This document shows, one piece after another, positions 55,544 to 64,000 of a stretch of 64,000 nucleotides of DNA. Source of the DNA: Planctomycetota bacterium. GTDB taxonomy: Bacteria; Planctomycetota; Phycisphaerae; WQYP01. The position numbers and the translations under genes were made by a program. The stretch lies in the NCBI GenBank assembly GCA_021819825.1, contig JAKAEZ010000002.1:1-64000 (forward strand), written 5' to 3'. The stretch's first letter is position 1; the number at the start of each line of letters is the position of its first letter. The notes beneath the pieces are model-generated. The model saw only the letters and a program-made list of their open reading frames with translations, did not search any database and was not told the DNA's origin.

Positions 55544-55585
55544 AGTGCGTCCTTTTTTTAACTACCAATTCTGGTAAAAAATCTG

Positions 55586-57535
55586 TTACATTCCCATCTG
55601 AAACCGGCGGATCACCGCGTGAACCTCTCGGTTTACCTGCCAGTCAATTACAATCAAGCTTCGTGTCTGAATCAAGAGCCGGTCCAATTTTTCGGCCACT
55701 GGTTCAAACACATTGGCCATCGCGGCGGACGGTATTGTACCGTATGTGCGGTAAAAGCTATCAGGGCCGACGGCGGGAATCATCTGAACAATTAGCGCCA
55801 GTATGTCCGCCCATAGCCGCAGCGGAATTAATTCGCTGTCCTGCTCTTGAACTCCCGCGGCTTGAAAGACGTTCTGGGGGCCTAAAGATTTATTCCAGCG
55901 ATTATCACGCGAAAGAATATCAATAATACGGCCATCAAGAGGTTTATCCGGCGCATAATCGGCGGCAATCTGCCGCGCCAGGCTGTAAAGTTCATCCACC
56001 GCCACCGGCAGCGGATTGGCCGCATGAACAACCAGCGTTCTTACGGCCAGCACGGCCAGAGAATACAGATCATATGCGGTGTCCATGCGGGCGACGCACT
56101 GCACGCCAACCGGTTGCAACGTAGAGCCCTCCGCGGCTTTGAGGACCGATGCCAATCGCGGATGCATCGGCTGTTGCAGGGATCTGAAGCGATACTCCCC
56201 CACCGCCAACGCGGAATCCTGTTCAACCGAACCCGCCACCAGCACACGTTGATCGTTGACTCCAAAACGCAGGCATACCAGATCTTCCGCGCGTGGCGTA
56301 ATGGCGTCGAGGTTGGTTAATGTCCCTTCCAGATAAATTGAGCTGTCGCTTTCGGTCATAACATTACGGAGACGCAAGGCCGCCTTTTCCGTGATCATCG
56401 GCCGGCTTTCAACGGTCGGCTGATATACGCCCGGTGATAGTTTTGAACCATGGGTGAAAACCTGAACCTGCGCATCGGACACGTCGAGGCGGGCGGCATC
56501 GCCGCAATCACGCAGCCGCACCTGACCGGTCCATAAAAATGGCAGCGCGACAGCCGGATTGGCCAAACTGATTTGAAAACTTGAACACTGCAAATTCAGG
56601 ATAGGACGTTGTAAAGACTTGACCGCGGCCTGCGTCTGACGCACAGCATCAGCCAGGAATTTGAGCTTCAAATGAAGGCTTTCGATGATGCGGCCTCGTT
56701 GGCCATGCCGACCGAGAAATACCGTTCCCGAGGTGGCGATTTCACTGGCATCACGCAGTACTTGAGCGACTTTATCAAAATCGGCGGGAAGCTTCCCGAC
56801 AGGCAGGCCGTCGTATTTTGCCCCGCCCAGCACATCAAGAAAAGCGTCTGCGGACAAGGAATCGAATTTGGAGACCTGCATTAAATAACCGCCGGCGTTC
56901 CAGGCAATTAAGGCGCGTTCGGTAAGAACATCGCGTAAAATTTGTGTATTTTCATTAGCGGGCGCATCTTCCCGCACGGACAGAAATAGTGCCTGCCCAT
57001 CCGCCGATTGGATATGCAAATAGCGGAATAAACTCTTGGAGTATGCGGGCAATTTATGGGCCGCCAGAAGCTGGTCATCACAACACAGCTTCCAGGTTTG
57101 CTGGGAAACGGGGTCAACCAATGCCTGCATGCGGCGGGCGGTGAAATCGAAAAATAATGGTACGGAAGGTTGGCTTTCCCATTGGCCGGTAATGATGGAA
57201 TCTTCGGCCCCACGCCGCGCAGCCTGACAATTACTTTTCCAGCGTTCATCAAGTACCTGATTATTCCAGTGCGTGCGGACGGCTTCGGGGCCATCGCTGG
57301 CAAAATCCTGAGTTTGGATGGCAATTTCAACCCATTGAAGCACTGTGCCGACTTGATCGGTCAGACAACCGAGAAAGCAGCGCGCGTCAAATGTTTCCCG
57401 CACCGGCACAAACCAGCCGGCAACCGGATCAGCCTTAAGGCGAATCACGGCGCAAAGCCGAACCGCCGCCTCCGCCGGGGCAATCAAGGGACAGGCCTGG
57501 AAGCCTGTCGGCATGGATGGTGCGAGTTGGGCCAT
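55586..57535 (-). CDS. Unknown protein of the T6SS-like cluster
   Basis: A 649-aa protein with no signal peptide or membrane segment and no family I recognise. A region near the C-terminus (MDTAYDLYSLAVLAVRTLV, then VAVDELYSLARQIAADY) resembles the alpha-F part of kinase folds, similar to the degenerate kinase in the neighbouring 1444-aa protein, but no other kinase motif is clear. The middle is beta-rich, with SSFQISLANPAVALPFLW and SIYLEGTLTNLDAIT. The ATG at 57535 follows GAGGAG; the TTG at 57565 is unlikely. It may be a cluster-specific structural or adaptor protein; this is inference. Confidence 0.6.
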   Translation of the reverse strand: MAQLAPSMPTGFQACPLIAPAEAAVRLCAVIRLKADPVAGWFVPVRETFDARCFLGCLTDQVGTVLQWVEIAIQTQDFASDGPEAVRTHWNNQVLDERWKSNCQAARRGAEDSIITGQWESQPSVPLFFDFTARRMQALVDPVSQQTWKLCCDDQLLAAHKLPAYSKSLFRYLHIQSADGQALFLSVREDAPANENTQILRDVLTERALIAWNAGGYLMQVSKFDSLSADAFLDVLGGAKYDGLPVGKLPADFDKVAQVLRDASEIATSGTVFLGRHGQRGRIIESLHLKLKFLADAVRQTQAAVKSLQRPILNLQCSSFQISLANPAVALPFLWTGQVRLRDCGDAARLDVSDAQVQVFTHGSKLSPGVYQPTVESRPMITEKAALRLRNVMTESDSSIYLEGTLTNLDAITPRAEDLVCLRFGVNDQRVLVAGSVEQDSALAVGEYRFRSLQQPMHPRLASVLKAAEGSTLQPVGVQCVARMDTAYDLYSLAVLAVRTLVVHAANPLPVAVDELYSLARQIAADYAPDKPLDGRIIDILSRDNRWNKSLGPQNVFQAAGVQEQDSELIPLRLWADILALIVQMIPAVGPDSFYRTYGTIPSAAMANVFEPVAEKLDRLLIQTRSLIVIDWQVNREVHAVIRRFQMGM

Positions 57536-57651
57536 GGTGCCGTAACTCCTCTTACTGGCCGGCAAAATGGCAACACCCCACGGGTGAAGCCGGAATTTAC
57601 ACTCGGGTATTGTCGCCGGGCGCGAAATCCAATCAAGCGCCGGGTCAGAAT

Positions 57652-58056
57652 CTACGACGCAACCAGAACCTTGGCCTGACTGGGAGCAATTTGCGCACCC
57701 GAGGGCATATTGGCGTTGGAACCGTTATGTCCGGTTGTGCTTGTGAGGTAGACTGCGGGTTGGCCCTCAATTTTGACCTTCATGCTTCCTTTTTTGAATG
57801 CGACGGTCTGCATATTGGTTCCGGAGACAACACCGCCGGCGGTTCCCGCTTCGTCGCCCTGCGACTGGGACATCTGCGTATTGAGATTAGCGGCCTCCTT
57901 GCCGTCAAACTTGACCTTGGTGGAGGTTTTTTGCGCTTGGGCTAAATTGCCGATGTTCGGATAGGGAATCGGAACCGGCCCGGCGGGCGACGGCGTTTTA
58001 CAGACGTCGGGCATGCCCATGCACACGCCGCCGCCTTTGCTTGATGCTGGAAACAT
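57652..58056 (-). CDS. DUF4150 PAAR-like tip protein
   Basis: A 134-aa protein of the DUF4150 (PAAR-like) family, which caps VgrG spikes or carries effector domains in type VI secretion. Typical parts are CKTPSPAGPVPIPYPNIGNL, GVVSGTNMQTVAFKKGS, VKIEGQPAVYL and TGHNGSNANMPSGAQ. It consists of the tip domain only, with no C-terminal toxin extension. ATG at 58056 has GGAG at seven bases. It starts 17 bases after DUF3540, its usual partner, so the two are co-transcribed. Confidence 0.9.
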   Translation of the reverse strand: MFPASSKGGGVCMGMPDVCKTPSPAGPVPIPYPNIGNLAQAQKTSTKVKFDGKEAANLNTQMSQSQGDEAGTAGGVVSGTNMQTVAFKKGSMKVKIEGQPAVYLTSTTGHNGSNANMPSGAQIAPSQAKVLVAS

Positions 58057-58073
58057 AGTAACACTCCTGCTAA

Positions 58074-58964
58074 TTAACCCAGATGAATCTGATCGGCTTT
58101 AACCTTGAAATCTTCCTGCGTGTTGATGTACGTGTTCTGACTGCGGCTGTGCCAGGTGGATTTAACGATCGTTCGAAGCCGCCCGGCACAAAGTTGGCAA
58201 AGTTCCTCCACGCCCTGATAGACATTCTTACAGCGGCTGATTAGTGTTTCGGTAATCAGTTCGGCGCGGTGTGAGGTGACTTTGATATTTTCGAGTTCAC
58301 CGGTTAAGGACGACGTTTTTACGGCGGCGCGATCGGCGGCAAGATTAAAATTTTCTGCGGTTACATTGACTTCAGGCGACTTAAGCTTTGCGGAATCAGA
58401 TCGCAGGCGCAGTTGCGACAATACACCCTTAAGCGCATGGATAATGCCGACATCCACGGCCCGACCGGCATGAATGGCAACGGAATCAGCCTCCATGCGG
58501 ATTTGTTTTCCAGCGCGAAACACCATATCACCATCCGGTGCCACCAATTCCAATCCGCCGGCATCGGCGTGGATGCGGGTTTGGTGCGTGCGGGAATTGT
58601 ATTCCAGAATCAAGTTGTTTTCGGGGGAAAATATTCGTACATACGATTGAGCGTTGGCTGTGGATATTTCCGCATAGCCACCGCCGGGAAGATATCTCTT
58701 TTCCACCAGTGCGGAATTCCGTGGGCCGGAAATTATACCAATGGCGTAAAGACTCTGAGAGTCCTGACCGGCGATCAGTACCTGTTGACCGCTTTGCGCA
58801 ACTTGGCCATAGCCCATCGCGGCGGTGGCCCAGAATTCGCGCTCCGCGGGGTCATCGGGAAAGCGGATTTTCAATTTCCCGTCATCGGAGACCATGAGCA
58901 CTTGAGCGGGTGAAAATTGCGCCTTGGCGGTCATCGGATCACGTTCTAATAATTCAGGGTGCAT
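58074..58964 (-). CDS. DUF3540 protein, type VI secretion accessory
   Basis: A 296-aa protein of the DUF3540 family, usually found beside DUF4150 and DUF2169 in type VI clusters. The N-terminal half has an OB-like pattern (AQVLMVSDDGKLKIRFP, QQVLIAGQDSQSLYAIGII), reminiscent of the VgrG base. The middle is a beta-helix-like stretch (IHADAGGLELVAPDGDMVFRAGKQIRM). The end YQGVEELCQLCAGRLRTIVKSTW and FKVKADQIHLG is diagnostic. Start ATG has a strong AAGGAGAA. It may be a small spike-like or adaptor component. Its molecular role is not established. Confidence 0.85.
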   Translation of the reverse strand: MHPELLERDPMTAKAQFSPAQVLMVSDDGKLKIRFPDDPAEREFWATAAMGYGQVAQSGQQVLIAGQDSQSLYAIGIISGPRNSALVEKRYLPGGGYAEISTANAQSYVRIFSPENNLILEYNSRTHQTRIHADAGGLELVAPDGDMVFRAGKQIRMEADSVAIHAGRAVDVGIIHALKGVLSQLRLRSDSAKLKSPEVNVTAENFNLAADRAAVKTSSLTGELENIKVTSHRAELITETLISRCKNVYQGVEELCQLCAGRLRTIVKSTWHSRSQNTYINTQEDFKVKADQIHLG

Positions 58965-58978
58965 AATAATTCTCCTTG

Positions 58979-60976
58979 TTATGTATTTTTTTCGGGTTTG
59001 GGAGGCTGAAAATCTTCAGCGGATGCAAGATCGGCATCGGTGCGTTTTACATTGTCGAGATTTGCGCCAGTCCAAATCGCGCCAATGTCAATGATACGGT
59101 GCAGGTCCGCCTGTTTAAGATCGGCGGCTGAAAAATCAGCATTGTTAAATGTGCCATAATTCAGGACGCAGTAAGTCATGCGGGCTTGCCGCAGAATGGC
59201 GCGCACCGCTTTGGCTCTGGTAAAGTCGGCACGCTCCAATTGCGCAGCGGTTAAATCAGCGGCGTCCAAGGTTGCATCCTCAAAGCGAGCGCATCGCAAA
59301 TTCGCTTTCTGAATCTTGGCCCCGGTGAGATTCGCCCCGGTAAAGTCCGCCAGCTCCGCCGCGGCCTGCGACACATGCGCGCCCTGAAAATTGCTGGATT
59401 TCAAATTAGCGCGGCTGATGTTTACCGATGACAAGCGCGCGTTTTGAAAATTCGCCTTTTCCAGATCAGAATCGGAAAAATCGCAGTCGGTAATGTCCAT
59501 ATTGGCACATTGTATCTGCTTCATGTTGCACTTAAAAAAGCTGGTCCGGCCCAATCGGCTGCCGGTGAAATCCACCGCTTTGAAATCAGTCATTTCAAGG
59601 CGCGTGTTGCGCAAGTCCAGTTTGGCGACTTTGGCACCGGCCATTTCACAGTGCTCAAGCGTGCTATGCGATAAATCAGCACCGGAAAGATCAGCTTGGG
59701 AAAACAGGGTTTCATGCAGTGTGGCGCGGCTGATATTGGCTCCCTTCAGCGATGCCCTGGAAAAATCCGCACCGGTTAACGTGCATCCGGAAAAATTCGC
59801 CCCATCCAACTGACCGCCGGCAAAATCGCAGCCGGTCAGATCCATTCCCGCAAAATCGACCTGTTCAAGGCCGCAGGCGGAAACTCGGCCGTTATCAAGC
59901 TTGGCACCCGAGAAGCGGGCACCACCGAGGCGGCAGTTATCAAATGCGGTGGTGGTAAGATCACAACCCGCAAATGCCGCGCCTGATAAATTGGATTCCT
60001 GAAAGGCGGCACCTTTAAGTTGGGCACCGCTGAAATTGGCCGCGGCAAGATTTGTTTTACTGAATCCACTGGATTCCATCCTGGCACCGGAGAAGTCTGC
60101 GCCGGCAAGTTCCATGGCCGAAAATTGCGTTTTTTGTAAATCATAGCCGACAAAATTTCGTTGCTGAAGTTTGCAGGCTTGAAGCGTGCAACCCGCGATA
60201 TTTTTAGGCAGATGAGATTCCGCAAAATCCACATCAGTCAGCGTGGCACCGGCGAGCGTGGCATGAGCTAATCCTTTTACCGCCTTCATACCACAATTCT
60301 GAAATGTCGATTCACCTAATTGGGCACCGGAAAAGTTGCCGCCGTCCAGGGCGACATGTTCAAATTTGGCTTTGGTCATGACGGCATGAGTAAAATCCGC
60401 CTCTTTCATGCTGCAGATGCCCATGCCAAAGTCCGCGTAAGATAAGCCAATATCATGTAATCCGACGCCCGCCTTCTCCAGATCGGTCATGGATGGATTG
60501 GTTTTCGCCAACTCCAAAATACGCGCCGAGGGCTTAACGGTTCGGGGATCCTTCAGGAGCATAACTTCCGCAGCAGCACTGAATCCGGATAGATTTGCGC
60601 CGCAGAACCTGGCCTGGTCGCTGATGCTATTGGTGAATTTGGCGTCGGTAAAATTGGCACCGGTTAAATTCGCGCCCGTGAGATCACAATTATCAAATTG
60701 CGCATCGGCGAATGTGGCATTTTCCAGATTGGCGGCGGCAAATTTGACATAGCGGAACGTGGCCTGGCGAAAATTAACGCCCTTAAAATCCACCCCGGAT
60801 AAATCCACCCACCAGAGTTGCACACCCGCCAGCGATTCACCGGATTGAAACTTGGCAATCACATCTTCGCGCTTCATCAGCAGCTTGCTGTGATTTTTGA
60901 ACTCTTCAGCAAGGCGTTTAATGTCCAGTTTGGACATATCCAGGTTTTGAAAGTCGATTGTATCAAAGTAACTCAT
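58979..60976 (-). CDS. Pentapeptide-repeat protein
   Basis: A 665-aa protein composed mostly of A(D/N)LxX pentapeptide repeats, such as ANLTGANFTDA and ADLSHSTLEHC. These form a right-handed quadrilateral beta-helix. A short helical N-terminal segment (FDTIDFQNLDMSKLDIKRLAEEFKNHSKLLMK) precedes the repeats. The helix may bind or present a cargo to the DUF4150 tip. The start is taken at ATG 60976; a GTG at 60994 overlaps the upstream stop codon (GTGA) and would add six residues, a sign of translational coupling. Its partner is the DUF2169-pentapeptide gene immediately upstream. Confidence 0.88.
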   Translation of the reverse strand: MSYFDTIDFQNLDMSKLDIKRLAEEFKNHSKLLMKREDVIAKFQSGESLAGVQLWWVDLSGVDFKGVNFRQATFRYVKFAAANLENATFADAQFDNCDLTGANLTGANFTDAKFTNSISDQARFCGANLSGFSAAAEVMLLKDPRTVKPSARILELAKTNPSMTDLEKAGVGLHDIGLSYADFGMGICSMKEADFTHAVMTKAKFEHVALDGGNFSGAQLGESTFQNCGMKAVKGLAHATLAGATLTDVDFAESHLPKNIAGCTLQACKLQQRNFVGYDLQKTQFSAMELAGADFSGARMESSGFSKTNLAAANFSGAQLKGAAFQESNLSGAAFAGCDLTTTAFDNCRLGGARFSGAKLDNGRVSACGLEQVDFAGMDLTGCDFAGGQLDGANFSGCTLTGADFSRASLKGANISRATLHETLFSQADLSGADLSHSTLEHCEMAGAKVAKLDLRNTRLEMTDFKAVDFTGSRLGRTSFFKCNMKQIQCANMDITDCDFSDSDLEKANFQNARLSSVNISRANLKSSNFQGAHVSQAAAELADFTGANLTGAKIQKANLRCARFEDATLDAADLTAAQLERADFTRAKAVRAILRQARMTYCVLNYGTFNNADFSAADLKQADLHRIIDIGAIWTGANLDNVKRTDADLASAEDFQPPKPEKNT

Positions 60977-60990
60977 GGTTCTGCCTATTA

Positions 60991-63588
60991 TCACGCTTCC
61001 GACGTGGAGAGCTTGGTCATTTTAACATTGGTGGCACCATCGGTAATCAGACCCTGAAGTACGGCATTAAGAAATTCAGCGCCATAGGCGTTGGCTCCGC
61101 TTAAATTAGCCATGGTCAGATTGGCCTTTTCAAACGAGGCTTTAAATAAATTTGCCTGCTGCATTATCGCGCCCGTAAGATTGGCCTTATTAAGTCGGGC
61201 GGTTTTTAAGTTGGCGGCCGAGCCATTAGCCCCCTGCAAGCCCGCGGCAGTGAACGTGGCACCGGATAACTGCGCGTAGCGCATATTGGCACCAGCTAAA
61301 TTTGCCGCCGCCCAGATTGACTCGGTTCCGCCGGCTTCATACAAATTCGCCTCCGGGAAATCAGCCTTATCGGCACGCAACTTTGTCACATCAGCCTTGG
61401 CAAAATTGACCTGCTTTCCCGTCGCTTTTTCAAAGGTTGCTTCGGGAAGTGCGGCATTGGAAAAATCAGTTTGATTGACGGTCGCAGCGGCAAAATCAGC
61501 CTGCGGGCATTTGCTTTGCTGAAATTTGGCGCGTGACAGATCAGCCTCGACAAATAATGTCTCCTTTGCCGATACGCCAATAAGCACCGCATCGGTCAGG
61601 GTGGCTTTTTCAAACAGGGCTCCATCCAGCATGGCACCGGTCAGATTCGCTCCAGCCAGGTTGGCTTGAGTAAAGTCCGCTTGTTTCAGGTTCGCATTTT
61701 CCAGTGTTGCACCGGCTAAGGCGGCTTGGCTAAAGTTAGCCTGAGGTCCTTGAACCTCGGACATATTGGTTGATGCCAGATTGGCTCCGGTGAAATTGCA
61801 TCGAGTCAGGATTGACGCCTTGAAGTTACAGTTGGACAAGTTGGCACCGGAGAAGTCCGCAGCGGTAAGATTTAGCCGCGACAGGTCTAACTGTGAGAGA
61901 TTCTCCTTAGCCAGTGATTCGCCCAGCGCCACTTTTTGTTCCACCATCTGGCGGGTCCAGACGGGTGGGGCTTCCGGGGGCTTTTCCGCTTCAGGTTCGG
62001 GAATGCCGGCCTTGGCGCGGGCCTGTTTCATCTGGGCGATCAGCGGGGATAAATCTTCCGGGTTGTGGCCCATTTTTGGGAGCAAGGCCCCCATGAGCGA
62101 GGCCATTTTTGCCAGATTCGGATTGCCGGCCATTTCCTTCGGCGAAAGTCCCTGCGATTCCCAGAATCGAATTTGTTCGGCGTGGGCTTTGGCGCTCATG
62201 GCGGGCAGGTTATCCGGATCCAGTCCCAGCTTGGACATTGCGATTTTGAGCTGATTCTGCAAATCCGCCTCGTGCATGGCCGAGGCTTTGGCCGGGTCGT
62301 CTTCAAGCATTTGATCCAGCATGGCCGCCTGTTTGGCTTGTATTTCCGGCGACACCTTAGCGGGGTCCATGCCGAGATTTTTATACGTCGCCGCAATCTG
62401 AGCTTCCATCTGCTTACGCATTTCCGTTTTCTGCTTTTCTTTGGCGGCCAGTTCTTCGGCGGTTGGTTGAGGTGGTTTGGCTTCCGGTGGCGGCGGTTCT
62501 TCCGCGGATTCTTCCGGTTCTTTCAGTGATTGCAAAAATTTCTGACGACATGCTTCCAGGGAGGCGGGCGTTTCCGCCAGGTTTTCATCCATGATAAATA
62601 CGTCGGCGACATCTTCAAATTCTTCAGATTTTACCGCCGCCACGCCACGCCACAGCAGCACCATCTTCTCCGCTTCCATATCCACCCAGAGGGTGTCGAG
62701 ATTCATCGGCACTTCTTCAAAATTTCCCGCCTGTTTTTCTGTGGCACCGGCGCGGTTGATAAAGCAGCGCACACGAACACCCGGCAGACGCGATTCATAT
62801 TTTGCGTGTTCCGGATGTAGATTTTCAAACAGCAACTTTTCGTCACCGCGCAAAAAGCCGTCCACTTGCATAGAAGGCACCGCGGCATTGAAGTAAGCAT
62901 AATCAAAATCCACGGGGAACCAGGGCCAACGGGTTTTGCGATAATTGCCGCCATAGGATCCGAGCTTACCAGCGCGCGTATGCCATTTGGCGCTTAGCGG
63001 AGCAAAGCCGGCGGGAAAGGGCCGGTCTTTCGGGCTTTGAATTAATTGCGCAGGATTTTCGATATTGGGCAACTGCCAGATTTCCTGCCCCTGTCCGCCA
63101 CGCTGAGCCTCATGGCCTTTCCCGATTGGATTGGCAACAAACGCCGGGCCGCCGTAACTATTTTCATAACGCAACGCCATGGTACGAAAAGGCTGCGGAG
63201 CCGTAGCACTTCGGCTAAGCAACTTTTTTTCCCAGCGGCGATCCCCGGCGACCGTTAATTTACCGGCTCTATCGCCGACTTGAAATACCGCCTGGCATAC
63301 GGGAATGGGTTTACCGCCCGGCGGATGGCAGGTACCAACCAACAGTAAATCGGCTTTCGGTTTGAAATAGGCAAAATCGGATTCATAGCGCGGCGGTCCG
63401 CTTTTTTCCTCGTCATCGGGATAAAATTCATCGCCGGTTGGGAATGGTTGCTTTGGGATAGCCACCGGCGGCTGACCGGGCTTTAAGCTGTATGTGGCTT
63501 TTACAATAAGCGTCATAGAATGGCCGGGAAAGTTGGTTCTTCCCGCCAGCGGAGCGAAGGTCAAGGACGTGCAGTTGGCAACTTTCAT
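60991..63588 (-). CDS. DUF2169 domain fused to a pentapeptide-repeat domain
   Basis: An 865-aa protein. The first 310 residues are DUF2169 (MKVANCTSLTFAPLAGR, HSMTLIVKATYSL, EDFYPDDEE-like segment, LVGTCHPPGG, ENSYGGPAFVANPIGKG), a family that serves as adaptor for type VI effectors, such as Atu3641 for Tde2 in Agrobacterium. Next is an acidic/proline-rich and helical linker (about 345-570). The C-terminal 300 residues are pentapeptide repeats (SQLDLSRLNLTAADFSGANL onwards). ATG at 63588 with GAAGG. It overlaps the next gene by a GTGA. The fusion of adaptor and beta-helix suggests that the pentapeptide part docks onto the PAAR-like tip. Confidence 0.9.
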   Translation of the reverse strand: MKVANCTSLTFAPLAGRTNFPGHSMTLIVKATYSLKPGQPPVAIPKQPFPTGDEFYPDDEEKSGPPRYESDFAYFKPKADLLLVGTCHPPGGKPIPVCQAVFQVGDRAGKLTVAGDRRWEKKLLSRSATAPQPFRTMALRYENSYGGPAFVANPIGKGHEAQRGGQGQEIWQLPNIENPAQLIQSPKDRPFPAGFAPLSAKWHTRAGKLGSYGGNYRKTRWPWFPVDFDYAYFNAAVPSMQVDGFLRGDEKLLFENLHPEHAKYESRLPGVRVRCFINRAGATEKQAGNFEEVPMNLDTLWVDMEAEKMVLLWRGVAAVKSEEFEDVADVFIMDENLAETPASLEACRQKFLQSLKEPEESAEEPPPPEAKPPQPTAEELAAKEKQKTEMRKQMEAQIAATYKNLGMDPAKVSPEIQAKQAAMLDQMLEDDPAKASAMHEADLQNQLKIAMSKLGLDPDNLPAMSAKAHAEQIRFWESQGLSPKEMAGNPNLAKMASLMGALLPKMGHNPEDLSPLIAQMKQARAKAGIPEPEAEKPPEAPPVWTRQMVEQKVALGESLAKENLSQLDLSRLNLTAADFSGANLSNCNFKASILTRCNFTGANLASTNMSEVQGPQANFSQAALAGATLENANLKQADFTQANLAGANLTGAMLDGALFEKATLTDAVLIGVSAKETLFVEADLSRAKFQQSKCPQADFAAATVNQTDFSNAALPEATFEKATGKQVNFAKADVTKLRADKADFPEANLYEAGGTESIWAAANLAGANMRYAQLSGATFTAAGLQGANGSAANLKTARLNKANLTGAIMQQANLFKASFEKANLTMANLSGANAYGAEFLNAVLQGLITDGATNVKMTKLSTSEA

Positions 63589-63666
63589 GCGGGCCTTCAA
63601 ACAAATCAATTTTTAAAAACATCCACGAAGATTACTGTTACAAACCGCGATCCTGAAATTTGGTTG

Positions 63667-64000
63667 CTATGGTTCAACCTGAATGGCGCTTCCATTTATC
63701 GTAACTTTGGCTTTGCCGTTTAGCTTTATAGATTGTGCCTTCAACTCAATGTTCTCTTGGGGTGCCTTGATTGAAACCTTGCCAGTGTCCGCGAGTCCGA
63801 TTAGGTTTTTACCCGTTTTCTGCCGCAGAATGATCGGGCCGCCGTTACTCTCAACTTTGACGGTCCCGGATGTACCTATTTTGACGGAACCCAATGCACT
63901 ATCTCCATGCGCGGAGAGCTCAATCGCCTTCTCAGTCGCCTTCACATACGCACTGTAGACCATGGTGGCCACCAGACCGACCGCCATGGTTGCCAGGCCT
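63667..64000 (-). CDS. VgrG-like C-terminal region (partial, runs off the window)
   Basis: The minus-strand frame is open from the window end to its stop at 63667. It reads GLATMAVGLVATMVYSAYVKATEKAIELSAHGD, then strand-rich repeats: VKIGTSGTVKVESNGGPIIL, VSIKAPQENIELKAQSIKLNGKAKVTINGSAIQV. The last part is the typical VgrG tail that precedes or forms the spike's end. The N-terminal portion is outside. It lies upstream of the DUF2169 gene on the same strand, as a spike gene should. A plain hypothetical protein with a beta-helix tail is the alternative. Confidence 0.55.
   Translation of the reverse strand, partial: GLATMAVGLVATMVYSAYVKATEKAIELSAHGDSALGSVKIGTSGTVKVESNGGPIILRQKTGKNLIGLADTGKVSIKAPQENIELKAQSIKLNGKAKVTINGSAIQVEP

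Noticed and set aside
61766-62529. Plus-strand frames opposite the DUF2169-pentapeptide gene
   Set aside because: They mirror the repeat codons of the minus-strand gene and have no start context.

Overview
The window looks like a chromosomal segment of a Gram-negative bacterium, most likely a member of the Planctomycetota (Phycisphaerae-like). This rests on several signals seen together: a DUF1559-type pseudopilin with an H...DGHV tail, PEP-CTERM proteins, lipid A/Kdo genes (a LpxL-type acyltransferase and kdsB, implying an outer membrane), Tat-exported glycosidases, a FGE-sulfatase domain joined to a degenerate kinase-like domain, and frequent TTG/GTG starts. The species cannot be named from the sequence.

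Layout. 1-5.8 kb: proS, a primary-type sigma factor, miaB and a lipid A acyltransferase. 5.8-7.2 kb: tRNA-Pro(UGG) and a 5'-truncated, nonsense-mutated group II intron (domains V/VI plus maturase remnant). 7.2-18.1 kb: purQ, recJ, rpiA, an orphan UreF-like gene, dnaE (opposite strand), kdsB and a divergent pyrG. 18.4-21.4 kb: a four-gene minus-strand operon with an unknown 129-aa protein, two proteins that each carry a duplicated YbjQ domain, and PspA, behind a good sigma-70 promoter.

21.7-37.2 kb is a minus-strand carbohydrate-utilisation locus for a mannose-rich glycan: a GntR/LacI-type regulator, a SGNH esterase, a PEP-CTERM protein, a DUF1559 pseudopilin, a GH2 beta-mannosidase, an unknown Tat-type protein with a propeller-like sequence, a GH92 alpha-mannosidase, a GH130 enzyme and a sugar-porter MFS transporter. 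Together these could deacylate the glycan, strip alpha-mannose, cleave beta-mannosides outside the cytoplasm and import the sugars. A short motif, CATTACCATA, recurs in the intergenic regions near the regulator.

37.6-50.3 kb: ileS, a McsA-like protein, an argD-like aminotransferase, tRNA-Asp, a GH25 lipoprotein, a glycine-rich PEP-CTERM protein, a hydrolase pseudogene disrupted by a small IS630-type element, a small gene and purF.

50.5-64 kb is a minus-strand type VI secretion accessory cluster: the tail end of a VgrG-like protein at the window edge, a DUF2169-pentapeptide fusion, a pentapeptide protein, DUF3540, a DUF4150 PAAR-like tip, an unknown 650-aa protein, a lipoprotein, and a 1444-aa membrane protein with an N-terminal kinase-like domain and a C-terminal FGE-sulfatase domain. 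No T6SS core gene (TssB/C, ClpV, TssM, TssK) is inside the window. This cluster and the PspA/YbjQ operon are the least described systems here.
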